DNA of 64,000 nt from Rhopalosiphum padi (Eukaryota; Arthropoda; Insecta; Hemiptera; Aphididae). Position 1 is the stretch's first letter, and every line of letters begins with the position of its first letter. Position numbers and translations under genes: made by a program. Location: NCBI RefSeq assembly GCF_020882245.1, contig NW_026869996.1, forward strand, positions 2,775,592 through 2,839,591, in the 5' to 3' direction. Positions 11,375 to 24,025 of the stretch are shown here, piece by piece. Under the pieces are notes generated by a model. The model had not been told where the DNA came from. It was given only the letters and a program-made list of their open reading frames with translations, and searched no databases.

Positions 11375-14300
11375 TGTTAAGGAAAAATGTTAAATTTAAT
11401 TTATTTGATGGATTTAAATCAATTATTATGGGGTTTTTTGATGAATTAATGGCTTTTTTAATACATATTAAGGAAATTTCTGGTTTTTAATCATTTATGA
11501 TGGGGGTTTGTTAAGGAAAAATGTTAAATTTAATTTATTTGATGGATTTAAATCAATTATTATGGGGTTTTTTGATGAATTAATGGTTTTTTTAATAAAT
11601 TTTAAGGAAAAATCTGGTTTTTAATCATTTATTATGGGGGGTTGTTAAGGAAAAATGTTAAATTTAATTTAATTGATGGATTTAAATCAATTATTATGGG
11701 TTTTTTTGATGAATTAATGGTTTTTTTTAATACATTTTAAGGAAATTTCTGGTTTTAAATCGTTTATTATTGGGGGGTTGTTAAGGAAAAATGTTAAATT
11801 TAATGTATTTGATGGCTTTAAATAAATTATTATGGGTTTTTTTTGATGAATTAATGGTTTTTTTAATACATTTTAAGGAAATTTCTGGTTTTTAAATCGT
11901 TTATTATTGGGGGGTTGTTAAGGAAAAATGTTAAATTTAATGTATTTGATGGTTTTAAATCTTTATTATTGGGGGGTTGTTAAGGAAAAATGTTAAATTT
12001 AATTTATTTGATGGATTTAAATCAATTATTATGGGGTTTTTTTGATGAATTAATGGCTTTTTTTAATACATATTAAGGAAATTTCTGGTTTTTAATCATT
12101 TATGATGGGGGTTTGTTAAGGAAAAATGTTAAATTTAATTTATTTGATGGATTTAAATCAATTATTATGGGGTTTTTTGATGAATTAATGGTTTTTTTTA
12201 ATAAATTTTAAGGAAAAATCTGGTTTTTAATCATTTATTATTGGGGGGTTGTTAAGGAAAAAATGTTAAATTTAATGTATTTGATGGTTTTAAATCTTTA
12301 TTATTAGGGGTTGTTAAGGAAAAATGTTAAATTTAATTTATTTGATGGATTTAAATCAATTATTATGGGGTTTTTTGATGAATTAATGGTTTTTTTAATA
12401 CATTTTAAGGAAATTTCTGGTTTTTATCATTTATTATGGGGGGTTTGTTAAGGAAAAATGTTAAATTTAATGTATTTGATGGTTTTAAATCGGTTATTAT
12501 TGGGGGTTGTTAAGGAAAAATGTTAAATTTAATGTATTTGATGGTTTTAAATCGGTTATTATTAGGGGTTGTTAAGGAAAAATGTTAAATTTAATTTATT
12601 TGATGGATTTAAATCAATTATTATGGGGTTTTTTGATGAATTAATGGCTTTTTTAATACATATTAAGGAAATTTCTGGTTTTTTAATCATTTATGATGGG
12701 GGTTTGTTAAGGAAAAATGTTAAATTTAATTTATTTGATGGATTTAAATCAATTATTATGGGGGTTTTTTGATGAATTAATGGTTTTTTTAATAAATTTT
12801 AAGGAAAAATCTGGTTTTTAATCATTTATTATGGGGGGTTGTTAAGGAAAAATGTTAAATTTAATTTAATTGATGGATTTAAATCAATTATTATGGGTTT
12901 TTTTTTGATGAATTAATGGTTTTTTTAATACATTTTAAGGAAATTTCTGGTTTTAAATCGTTTATTATTGGGGGGTTGTTAAGGAAAAATGTTAAATTTA
13001 ATGTATTTGATGGCTTTAAATAAATTATTATGGGTTTTTTTGATGAATTAATGGTTTTTTTTAATACATTTTAAGGAAATTTCTGGTTTTAAATCGTTTA
13101 TTATTGGGGGTTGTTAAGTAAAAATGTTAAATTTAATTTATTTGATGGATTTAAATCAATTATTTTGGGGTTTTTTTGATGAATTAATGGTTTTTTTAAT
13201 ACATTTTAAGGAAATTTCTGGTTTTTAATCATTTATTGTGGGGGGTTGTTAAGGAAAAATGTTAAATTTAATTTATTTTGATGGATTTAAATCAATTATT
13301 ATGGAGTTTTTTGATGAATTAATGGTTTTTTTTAATACATTTTAAGGAAATTTCTGGTTTTAAATCGTTTATTATTAAGGGTTGTTAAGGAAAAATGTTA
13401 AATTTAATGTATTTGATGGTTTTAAATCGGTTATTATTGGGGGTTGTTAAGGAAAAATGTTAAATTTAATGTATTTGATGGTTTTTAAATCGGTTATTAT
13501 TGGGGGTTGTTAAGGAAAAATGTTAAATTTAATTTATTTGATGGATTTAAATCAATTATTATGGGGGTTTTTTGATGAATTAATGCTTTTTTTAATACAT
13601 ATTAAGGAAATTTCTGGTTTTTAATCATTTATGATGGGGGTTTGTTAAGGAAAAATGTTAAATTTAATGTATTTGATGGTTTTAAATCGGTTATTATTGG
13701 GGGTTGTTAAGGAAAAATGTTAAATTTAATGTATTTGATGGTTTTAAATCGGTTATTATTGGGGGGTTGTTAAGGAAAAATGTTAAATTTAATTTATTTG
13801 ATGGATTTAAATCAATTATTATGGGGTTTTTTTGATGAATTAATGGTTTTTTTTAATAAATTTTAAGGGAAATTTCTGGTTTTTAATCATTTATTATGGA
13901 GGGTTGTTAAGGAAAAATGTTAAATTTAATTTATTTGATGGATTTAAATCAATTATTATGGGGTTTTTTGATGAATTAATGGTTTTTTTTAATACATTTT
14001 AATGAAATTTCTGGTTTTAAATCGTTTATTATTGGGGGTTGTTAAGGAAAAATGTTAAATTTAATGTATTTGATGGTTTTTAAATCGGTTATTATTGGGG
14101 GTTGTTAAGGAAAAATGTTAAATTTAATGTATTTGATGGTTTTAAATCGGTTATTATTAGGGGGTTGTTAAGGAAAAATGTTAAATTTAACTTATTTGAT
14201 GGATATAAATCAATTATTATGGGGTTTTTTTGACGAATTAATGGTTTTTTAATACATTTTAAGGAAATTTCTGGATTTTAATCATTTATTATGGGGGTTT

Positions 14301-15227
14301 GTTAAGGAAAAATGTTAAATTTAATGTATTTGATGGTTTTAAATAGTTTTTTATTGGGGGTTGTTAAGGAAAAACGTTAAATTTAATTTATTTGATGGAT
14401 ATAAATCAATAATTATGGGGGTTTTTTTGATGAATTAATGGTTTTTTTTAATAAATTTTAAGGAAATTTCTGGTTTTTAATCATTTATTATGGGGGTTGT
14501 TAAGGAAAAATGTTAAATTTAATTTATTTGATGGATTTAAATCAATTATTATGGGGGTTTTTTGATGAATTAATGGTTTTTTTTAATACATATTAAGGAA
14601 ATTTCTGGTTTTTAATCATTTATGATGGGGGGTTTGTTAAGGAAAAATGTTAAATTTAATGTATTTGATGGTTTTAAATCTTTATTATTGGGGGGTTGTT
14701 AAGGAAAAATGTTAAATTTAATTTATTTGATGGATTTAAATCAATTATTATGGGGTTTTTTTTGATGAATTAATGGTTTTTTTAATACATTTTAAGGAAA
14801 TTTCTGGTTTTTAATCATTTATTATGGGGGTTTGTTAAGGAAAAATGTTAAATTTAATGTATTTGATGGTTTTAAATCGGTTATTATTGGGGGTTGTTAA
14901 GGAAAAATGTTAAATTTAATGTATTTGATGGTTTTAAATCGGTTATTATTGGGGGTTGTTAAGGAAAAATGTTAAATTTAATTTATTTGATGGATTTAAA
15001 TCAATTATTATGGGGTTTTTTTGATGAATTAATGGCTTTTTTTAATACATATTAAGGAAATTTCTGGTTTTTAATCATTTATGATGGGGGTTTGTTAAGG
15101 AAAAATGTTAAATTTAATTTATTTGATGGATTTAAATCAATTATTATGGGGTTTTTTGATGAATTAATGGTTTTTTTTAATAAATTTTAAGGAAATTTCT
15201 GGTTTTTAATCATTTATTATGGGGGGT
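11375..15227 (+). repeat. 4.05-kb tandem duplication, copy 2
   Basis: Same monomer order as 7304-11178. Homopolymers are longer here at many matching places: G6 instead of G5 near 11771, A6 instead of A5 near 12257, and T7-T8 instead of T6-T7 in many monomers. The correspondence ends at the monomer that starts TGTTAGGAAAAATG at 15228. Confidence 0.85.
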
Positions 15228-17142
15228 TGTTAGGAAAAATGTTAAATTTAATTTATTTGATGGATTTAAATCAATTATTATGGGGTTTTTTTGACGAATT
15301 AATGGTTTTTTTTAATACATTTTAAGGAAATTTCTGGTTTTTAATAATTTATTATGGGGGTTTGTTAAGGAAAAATGTTAAATTTAATTTATTTGATGGA
15401 TTTAAATCAATTATTATGGGTTTTTTTTGATGAATTAATGGTTTTTTTTTAATACATATTAAGGAAATTTCTGGTTTTTAATCATTTATTATGGGGGGTT
15501 GTTAAGGAAAAATGTTAAATTTAATTTAATTGATGGCTTTAAATAAATTATTATGGGTTTTTTTTGATGAATTAATGGTTTTTTTAATACATTTTAAGGA
15601 AATTTCTGGTTTTAAATCGTTTATTATTGGGGGTTGTTAAGGAAAAATGTTAAATTTAATGTATTTGATGGTTTTAAATCTTTATTATTGGGAATTGTTA
15701 AGGAAAAAATGTTAAATTTAATTTATTTGATGGATTTAAATCAATTATTTTGGGGTTTTTTTTGATGAATTAATGGTTTTTTTAATACATTTTAAGGAAA
15801 TTTCTGGTTTTTAATCATTTATTGTGGGGGGGTTGTTAAGGAAAAATGTTAAATTTAATTTATTTGATGGATTTAAATCAATTATTATGGGGTTTTTTTG
15901 ATAAATTAATGGCTTTTTTTAATACATATTAAGGAAATTTCTGGTTTTTAATCATTTATGATGGGGGTTTGTTAAGGAAAAAAGTTAAATTTAATTTATT
16001 TGATGGATTTAAATCAATTATTATGGGGTTTTTTGATGAATTAATGGTTTTTTTAATAAATTTTAAGGAAATTTCTGGTTTTTAATCATTTATTATGGGG
16101 GGTTGTTAAGGAAAAATGTTAAATTTAATTTATTTGATGGATTTAAATCAATTATTATGGGGTTTTTTTGACGAATTAATGGTTTTTTTTAATACATTTT
16201 AAGGAAATTTCTGGTTTTTAATAATTTATTATGGGGGTTTGTTAAGGAAAAATGTTAAATTTAATTTATTTGATGGTTTTAAATCAATTATTATGGGGTT
16301 TTTTGATGAATTAATGGTTTTTTTAATACATTTTAAGGAAAATTTCTGGTTTTTAATCATTTATTATGGGGGGGTTGTTAAGGAAAAATGTTAAATTTAA
16401 TTTAATTGATGGATTTAAATCAATTATTATGGGTTTTTTTTGATGAATTAATGGTTTTTTTTAATACATATTAAGGAAATTTCTGGTTTTTAATCATTTA
16501 TTATGGGGGGGTTGTTAAGGAAAAATGTTAAATTTAATTTAATTGATGGCTTTAAATAAATTATTATGGTTTTTTTTGATGAATTAATGGTTTTTTTAAT
16601 ACATTTTAAGGAAATTTCTGGTTTTAAATCGTTTATTATTGGGGGGTTGTTAAGGAAAAATGTTAAATTTAATGTATTTGATGGTTTTAAATCTTTATTA
16701 TTGGGAATTGTTAAGGAAAAATGTTAAATTTAATTTATTTGATGGATTTTAAATCAATTATTTTGGGGGTTTTTTGATGAATTAATGGTTTTTTTAATAC
16801 ATTTTAAGGAAATTTCTGGTTTTTAATCATTTATTGTGGGGGGGTTGTTAAGGAAAAATGTTAAATTTAATTTATTTGATGGATTTAAATCAATTATTAT
16901 GGGGTTTTTTTGATGAATTAATGGTTTTTTTAATACATTTTAAGGAAATTTCTGGTTTTAAATCGTTTATTATTGGGGGGTTGTTAAGGAAAAATGTTAA
17001 ATTTAATGTATTTGATGGTTTTAAATCGGTTATTATTGGGGGTTGTTAAGGAAAAATGTTAAATTTAATGTATTTGATGGTTTTAAATCGGTTATTATTA
17101 GGGGTTGTTAAGGAAAAATGTTAAATTTAACTTATTTGATGA
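15228..17142 (+). repeat. Block A terminal segment next to the first gap
   Basis: L, S and S'' monomers with a local period of roughly 0.88-1.01 kb. The rare S'' ending GGGAATTG occurs near 15690 and 16703, and a GACGAATT L variant near 15293 and 16170. T-runs of 8 and G-runs of 6-7 are common. The segment ends in the L variant starting AACTTATTTGAT, cut by the gap after 42 bp or less. There are no genes. Confidence 0.85.
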
Positions 17143-17642
17143 NNNNNNNNNNNNNNNNNNNNNNNNNNNNNNNNNNNNNNNNNNNNNNNNNNNNNNNNNN
17201 NNNNNNNNNNNNNNNNNNNNNNNNNNNNNNNNNNNNNNNNNNNNNNNNNNNNNNNNNNNNNNNNNNNNNNNNNNNNNNNNNNNNNNNNNNNNNNNNNNNN
17301 NNNNNNNNNNNNNNNNNNNNNNNNNNNNNNNNNNNNNNNNNNNNNNNNNNNNNNNNNNNNNNNNNNNNNNNNNNNNNNNNNNNNNNNNNNNNNNNNNNNN
17401 NNNNNNNNNNNNNNNNNNNNNNNNNNNNNNNNNNNNNNNNNNNNNNNNNNNNNNNNNNNNNNNNNNNNNNNNNNNNNNNNNNNNNNNNNNNNNNNNNNNN
17501 NNNNNNNNNNNNNNNNNNNNNNNNNNNNNNNNNNNNNNNNNNNNNNNNNNNNNNNNNNNNNNNNNNNNNNNNNNNNNNNNNNNNNNNNNNNNNNNNNNNN
17601 NNNNNNNNNNNNNNNNNNNNNNNNNNNNNNNNNNNNNNNNNN
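17143..17642. other. Assembly gap, 500 N
   Basis: Exactly 500 N, identical in length to the second gap, so it is a placeholder and not a measured distance. Monomers on its left run in plus orientation and those on its right in minus orientation. Apparent open frames across it are meaningless. Confidence 0.99.
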
Positions 17643-17815
17643 ATCAAAAAAACCGCTTTAAATCCATCAAATAAATTAAATTTGACATTTTTCCTTAACA
17701 AACCCCCATAATAAATGATTAAAAACCAGAAATTTCCTTGAAATTTATTAAAAATATTATTAATTCATCAAAAAACTGCTTTATATCCATCCATTAAATT
17801 AAATTTAACATTTTT

Positions 17816-17949
17816 CCTTAACAAACCCCCATAATAAAAGATTAAAAACCAGAAATTTCCTTAAAATTTATTAAAAATACCATTAATTCATCAAAAAACC
17901 CCATAAAAACCGCTTTAAATCCATCAAATAAATTAAATTTAACATTTTT
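17816..17949 (-). repeat. Representative full-length M monomer (134 bp)
   Basis: Full-length form of the Block B monomer. On the plus strand it has CCTTAACA, the C5 run, ACCAGAAATTTCCTTAAAAT, then ATACCATTAATTCATC, CCCCATAAAAACCGC and TTAAATTTAACA. It keeps both 11-12 bp segments that the shorter classes lack. Confidence 0.9.
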
Positions 17950-18062
17950 CCTTAACAAACCCCCATAATAAATGATTAAAAACCAGAAATTTATTAAAAA
18001 TACCATTAATTCATCAAAAAAACCGCTTTAAATCCATCAAATAAATTAAATTTAACATTTTT
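17950..18062 (-). repeat. 113-bp M variant with two short deletions
   Basis: Compared with the 134-bp form it lacks about 11 bp between two AAATTT copies (giving GAAATTTATTAAAAATACC) and about 11 bp between two AAAAACC copies (giving TTCATCAAAAAAACCGC). Both breakpoints lie in short direct repeats, as expected from slippage or microhomology-mediated deletion. This class recurs throughout Block B; the 123-bp class has only one of the two deletions. Confidence 0.85.
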
Positions 18063-18455
18063 CCTTAACAAAACACCCATAATATATGATTAAAAACCAG
18101 AAATTTCCTTAAAATTTATTAAAAATACCATTAATTCATCAAAAAACCCCATAAAAACCGCTTTAAATCCATCAATTAAAATAAATTTAACATATTTCCT
18201 TAACAAACCCCTATAATAAATGATTAAAAACCAGAAATTTCCTTAAAATTAATTAAAAATACCATTAATTCATCAAAAAACCGCTTTAAATCCATCAAAT
18301 AAATTAAATTTAACATTTTTCCTTAACAAAACACCCATAATATATGATTAAAAACCAGAAATTTCCTTAAAATTAATTAAAAATACCATTAATTCATCAA
18401 AAAACCCCATAAAAACCGCTTTAAATCCATCAATTAAATTAAATTTAAAATTTTT

Positions 18456-18517
18456 CCTTAACAACCCCCAATAATAAACGATTTAATACCATCAAATACA
18501 TTAAATTTAATATTTTT
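18456..18517 (-). repeat. 62-bp S monomer inside Block B
   Basis: Read on the minus strand it has GTATTTGATGGTATTAAATC, GTTTATTATT and G5, so it is closest to the CGTTT form of S in Blocks A and C. Further copies start at 19312, 19774, near 24540, 26520, 33904, 36892, 38483 and 41061, then at 42528 and 42858. All share GGTATTAAATCG and AAATATTAAATT, and so trace to one ancestor spread by HOR copying. Confidence 0.88.
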
Positions 18518-18670
18518 CCTTAACAAACCCCCATAATAAATGATTTAAAACCAGAAATTTCCTTAAAAAGTATTAAAAAAACCATAAATTCATGAAATTT
18601 ATTAAAAATACCATTAATTCATCAAAAAAACCGCTTTAAATCCATCAAATAAATTAAATTTAACATTTTT
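18518..18670 (-). repeat. 153-bp M variant with an extra 29-bp subrepeat
   Basis: It contains AAAAAGTATTAAAAAAACCA and TAAATTCATG followed by AAATTTATTAAAAATACC and ATTAATTCATC. The ATTAAAAA-to-TTCAT segment is thus present twice in slightly different form, adding about 29 bp to a 123-bp monomer. It regularly follows the S monomer on the plus strand (18456, 19312, 19774, 33904, 36892 and 38483), so S plus the 153-bp unit behave as one HOR module. Confidence 0.82.
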
Positions 18671-19373
18671 CCTTAACAAACCCCCATAATAAATGATTAA
18701 AAACCAGAAATTTCCTTGAAATTTATTAAAAATATTATTAATTCATCAATAAACTGCTTTATATCCATCCATTAAATTAAATTTAACATTTTTCCTTAAC
18801 AAACCCCCATAATAAAAGATTAAAAACCAGAAATTTCCTTAAAATTTATTAAAAATACCATTAATTCATCAAAAAAACCCCATAAAAACCGCTTTAAATC
18901 CATCAAATAAATTAAATTTAACATTTTTCCTTAACAAACCCCCATAATAAATGATTAAAAACCAGAAATTTATTAAAAATACCATTAATTCATCAAAAAA
19001 ACCGCTTTAAATCCATCAAATAAATTAAATTTAACATTTTTCCTTAACAAAACACCCATAATATATGATTAAAAACCAGAAATTTCCTTAAAATTTATTA
19101 AAAATACCATTAATTCATCAAAAAACCCCATAAAAACCGCTTTAAATCCATCAATTAAAATAAATTTAACATATTTCCTTAACAAACCCCTATAATAAAT
19201 GATTAAAAACCAGAAATTTCCTTAAAATTAATTAAAAATACCATTAATTCATCAAAAAAACCCCATAAAAACCGCTTTAAATCCATCAATTAAATTAAAT
19301 TTAAAATTTTTCCTTAACAACCCCCAATAATAAACGATTTAATACCATCAAATACATTAAATTTAATATTTTT
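18621..19373 (-). repeat. 0.98-kb duplication, copy 2
   Basis: Counterpart of 17643-18517 with one 123-bp monomer fewer, which is a whole-monomer indel. It is followed by two more S plus 152-bp modules (S starts 19312 and 19774; spacing 462 bp). Confidence 0.8.
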
Positions 19374-19987
19374 CCTTAACAAACCCCCATAATAAATGAT
19401 TTAAAACCAGAAATTTCCTTAAAAAGTATTAAAAAAACCATAAATTCATGAAATTTATTAAAAATACCATTAATTCATCAAAAAACTGCTTTAAATCCAT
19501 CAAATATAATAAATTTAACATTTTTCCTTAACAAACCCCCATAATAAATTATTAAAAACCAGAAATTTATTAAAAAATACCATTAATTCATCAAAAAACC
19601 GCTTTAAATCCATCAAATAAATTAAATTTAACATTTTTCCTTAACAAAACACCAATAATATATGATTAAAAACCAGAAATTTCCTTTAAATTAATTAAAA
19701 ATACCATTAATTCATCAAAAAACCCCATAAAAACCGCTTTAAATCCATCAATTAAATTAAATTTAAAATTTTTCCTTAACAACCCCCAATAATAAACGAT
19801 TTAATACCATCAAATACATTAAATTTAATATTTTTCCTTAACAAACCCCCATAATAAATGATTTAAAACCAGAAATTTCCTTAAAAAGTATTAAAAAAAC
19901 CATAAATTCATGAAATTTATTAAAAATACCATTAATTCATCAAAAAACTGCTTTAAATCCATCAAATATAATAAATTTAACATTTTT

Positions 19988-20873
19988 CCTTAACAAACCC
20001 CCATAATAAATTATTAAAAACCAGAAATTTATTAAAAAATACCATTAATTCATCAAAAAACCGCTTTAACTCCATCAAATAAATTAAATTTAACATTTTT
20101 CCTTAACAAAACACCCATAATATATGATTAAAAACCAGAAATTTCCTTGAAATTTATTAAAAATACCATTAATTCATCAAAAAAACCCCATAAAAACTGC
20201 TTTAAATCCATCAATTAAATTTAATTTAACATATTTCCTTAACAAACCCCCATAATAAATGATTAAAAACCAGAAATTTCCTTAAAATTAATTAAAAATA
20301 CCATTAATTCATTAAAAAACCCCATAAAAACCGATTTATAACCATCAATTAAATTAAATTTAACAATTTTCTTAACAAACCCCCATAATAAATGATTAAA
20401 CACCATAAATTTCCTTAAAATTAATTAAAAATACCATTAATTCATCAAAAAACCCCATAAAAACCGCTTTAAATCCATCAAATAAATTATATTTAACATT
20501 TTTCCTTAACAAACCCCCATAATAAATGATTAAAAACCAAAAATTTATTAAAAATACCATTAATTCATCAAAAAACCGCTTTAAATCCATCAAATAAATT
20601 AAATTTAACATTTTTCCTTAACAAAACACCCATAATATATGATTAAAAACCAGAAATTTCCTTAAAATTTATTAAAAATACCATTAATTCATCAAAAAAC
20701 CCCATAAAAACCGCTTTAAATCCATCAATTAAATTAAATTTAACATATTTCCTTAACAAACCCCCATAATAAATGATTAAAAACCAGAAATTTCCTTAAA
20801 ATTAATTAAAAATACCATTAATTCATCAAAAAACTGCTTTAAATCCATCAAATATAATAAATTTAATATTTTT
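19988..20873 (-). repeat. 1.04-kb-offset duplication, copy 1
   Basis: Monomer lengths are 113, 136, 133, 134, 112, 135 and 123. Shared private variants with 21026-21913 are CTTTAACTCCATC and ATTAAATTTAATTTAAC. A 152-bp monomer (20874-21025) separates the copies. Confidence 0.8.
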
Positions 20874-21025
20874 CCTTAACAAACCCCCATAATAAATGAT
20901 TTAAAACCAGAAATTTCCTTAAAAAGTATTAAAAAAACCATAAATTCATGAAATTTATTAAAAATACCATTAATTCATCAAAAAACTGCTTTAAATCCAT
21001 CAAATATAATAAATTTAACATTTTT

Positions 21026-21913
21026 CCTTAACAAACCCCCATAATAAATTATTAAAAACCAGAAATTTATTAAAAAATACCATTAATTCATCAAAAAACC
21101 CGCTTTAACTCCATCAAATAAATTAAATTTAACATTTTTCCTTAACAAAACACCCATAATATATGATTAAAAACCAGAAATTTCCTTGAAATTTATTAAA
21201 AATACCATTAATTCATCAAAAAACCCCATAAAAACTGCTTTAAATCCATCAATTAAATTTAATTTAACATATTTCCTTAACAAACCCCCATAATAAATGA
21301 TTAAAAACCAGAAATTTCCTTAAAATTAATTAAAAATACCATTAATTCATTAAAAAACCCCATAAAAACCGATTTATAACCATCAATTAAATTAAATTTA
21401 ACAATTTTCTTAACAAACCCCCATAATAAATGATTAAACACCATAAATTTCCTTAAAATTAATTAAAAATACCATTAATTCATCAAAAAAACCCCATAAA
21501 AACCGCTTTAAATCCATCAAATAAATTATATTTAACATTTTTCCTTAACAAACCCCCATAATAAATGATTAAAAACCAAAAATTTATTAAAAATACCATT
21601 AATTCATCAAAAAACCGCTTTAAATCCATCAAATAAATTAAATTTAACATTTTTCCTTAACAAAACACCCATAATATATGATTAAAAACCAGAAATTTCC
21701 TTAAAATTTATTAAAAATACCATTAATTCATCAAAAAAACCCCATAAAAACCGCTTTAAATCCATCAATTAAATTAAATTTAACATATTTCCTTAACAAA
21801 CCCCCATAATAAATGATTAAAAACCAGAAATTTCCTTAAAATTAATTAAAAATACCATTAATTCATCAAAAAACTGCTTTAAATCCATCAAATATAATAA
21901 ATTTAACATTTTT
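21026..21913 (-). repeat. 1.04-kb-offset duplication, copy 2
   Basis: Same monomer order and private variants as 19988-20873, offset 1,038 bp. The correspondence stops where copy 1 continues into the 152-bp monomer. Confidence 0.8.
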
Positions 21914-22531
21914 CCTTAACAAACCCCCATAATAAATGATTAAAAACCAGAAATTTATTAAAAAATACCATTAATTCATCAAAAAACCGCTTTAAATCCA
22001 TCAAATAAATTAAATTTAACATTTTTCCTTCACAAAACACCCATAATATATGATTAAAAACCAGAAATTTCCTTGAAATTTATTAAAAATACCATTAATT
22101 CATCAAAAAACCCCATAAAAACCGCTTTAAATCCATCAATTAAATTAAATTTAACATTTTTCCTTAACAAAACACCCATAATAAATGATTAAAAACCAGA
22201 AATTTATTAAAAATACCATTAATTCATCAAAAAACCGCTTTAAATCCATCAAATAAATTAAATTTAACATTTTTCCTTAACAAACCCCCATAATAAATGA
22301 TTAAAAACCAGAAATTTCCTTGAAATTTATTAAAAATATTATTAATTCATCAAAAAACTGCTTTATATCCATCAATTAAATTAAATTTAACATTTTTCCT
22401 TAACAAACCCCCATAATAAAAGATTAAAAACCAGAAATTTCCTTAAAATTTATTAAAAATACCATTAATTCATCAAAAAACCCCATAAAAACCGCTTTAA
22501 ATCCATCAAATAAATTAAATTTAACATTTTT

Positions 22532-23035
22532 CCTTAACAAACCCCCATAATAAATGATTAAAATCAGAAATTTATTAAAAATACCATTAATTCATCAAAA
22601 AACCCCATAAAAACCGCTTTAAATCCATCAAATAAATTAAATTTAACATTTTTCCTTAACAAAACACCCATAATAAATGATTAAAAACCAGAAATTTCCT
22701 TAAAATTAATTAAAATTACCATTAATTCATTAAAAAAACCCCATAAAAACCGATTTATAACCATCAATTAAATTAAATTTAACAATTTTCTTAACAAACC
22801 CCCATAATAAATGATTAAACACCATAAATTTCCTTAAAATTAATTAAAAATACCATTAATTCATCAAAAAACCCCATAAAAACCGCTTTAAATCCATCAA
22901 ATAAATTATATTTAACATTTTTCCTTAACAAACCCCCATAATAAATGATTAAAAACCAGAAATTTATTAAAAATACCATTAATTCATCAAAAAAACCGCT
23001 TTAAATCCATCAAATAAATTAAATTTAACATTTTT
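22532..23035 (-). repeat. 0.88-kb-offset duplication, copy 1
   Basis: It shares ATTAAAATCAGAAATTT, TAAAATTACCATTAATTCAT and ATTATATTTAACA, in that order, with 23418-23911. Offset is 876-886 bp. Confidence 0.78.
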
Positions 23036-23417
23036 CCTTAACAAACCCCCATAATAAATGATTAAAAACCAGAAATTTATTAAAAATACCATTAATTCAT
23101 CAAAAAAACCGCTTTAAATCCATCAAATAAATTAAATTTAACATTTTTCCTTAACAAAACACCCATAATATATGATTAAAAACCAGAAATTTCCTTAAAA
23201 TTTATTAAAAATACCATTTATTCATCAAAAAAACCCCATAAAAACCGCTTTAAATCCATCAATTAAATTAAATTTAACATATTTCCTTAACAAACCCCAT
23301 AATAAATGATTAAAAACCAGAAATTTCCTTAAAATTAATTAAAAATACCATTAATTCATCAAAAAACCCCATAAAAACCGCTTTAAATCCATCAAATAAA
23401 TTAAATTTAACATTTTT

Positions 23418-23911
23418 CCTTAACAAACCCCCCATAATAAATGATTAAAATCAGAAATTTATTAAAAATACCATTAATTCATCAAAAAACCGCTTTAAAT
23501 CCATCAAATAAATTAAATTTAACATTTTTCCTTAACAAAACACCCATAATAAATGATTAAAAACCAGAAATTTCCTTAAAATTAATTAAAATTACCATTA
23601 ATTCATTAAAAAACCCCATAAAAACCGATTTATAACCATCAATTAAATTAAATTTAACAATTTTCTTAACAAACCCCCATAATAAATGATTAAACACCAT
23701 AAATTTCCTTAAAATTAATTAAAAATACCATTAATTCATCAAAAAAACCCCATAAAAAACCGCTTTAAATCCATCAAATAAATTATATTTAACATTTTTC
23801 CTTAACAAACCCCCATAATAAATGATTAAAAACCAGAAATTTATTAAAAATACCATTAATTCATCAAAAAACCGCTTTAAATCCATCAAATAAATTAAAT
23901 TTAACATTTTT
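23418..23911 (-). repeat. 0.88-kb-offset duplication, copy 2
   Basis: Counterpart of 22532-23035 with the same three private variants. It is about 10 bp shorter, because one monomer carries the AAAAACC deletion. Confidence 0.78.
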
Positions 23912-24025
23912 CCTTAACAAAACACCCATAATAAATGATTAAAAACCAGAAATTTATTAAAAATACCATTAATTCATCAAAAAAACCGCTTTAAATCCAT
24001 CAAATAAATTAAATTTAACATTTTT

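Larger units (their letters stand above)
1..17142 (+). repeat. Satellite Block A: L and S monomers, plus orientation
   Basis: This is a continuous head-to-tail tandem array. Each monomer starts with TGTTAAGG and ends in a run of four to seven G. Monomer starts at 1, 135, 270, 404, 538, 600, 662, 797, 932, 994 and 1056 give periods of 134-135 bp (L) and 62 bp (S). All monomers point the same way, and I see no foreign insertion or unique spacer. Single stretches open for up to about 100 codons exist because 135 bp is 45 codons, but they are only translations of the repeat and are cut by stops and frame-changing 62-bp units. The block ends inside an L monomer at the first gap. What the array does is unknown. 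Confidence 0.97.
17643..18517 (-). repeat. 0.98-kb duplication, copy 1
   Basis: It matches 18621-19373 at an offset of 978 bp. Both contain the rare CTGCTTTATATCCATCCATT form and end with the S monomer. Copy 1 has one more 123-bp monomer (18198-18320). Confidence 0.8.

Noticed and set aside
1..17142. G-quadruplex potential of the G5-G7 runs
   Set aside because: Each run is single within 60-75 bp. Loops would be far longer than in normal quadruplexes, and four runs span 200 bp or more.
17105..17711. Open frames of about 190 codons spanning the first gap, and one at 44167-44721 spanning the second
   Set aside because: Nearly all codons are unknown bases. They are artefacts of reading through N.
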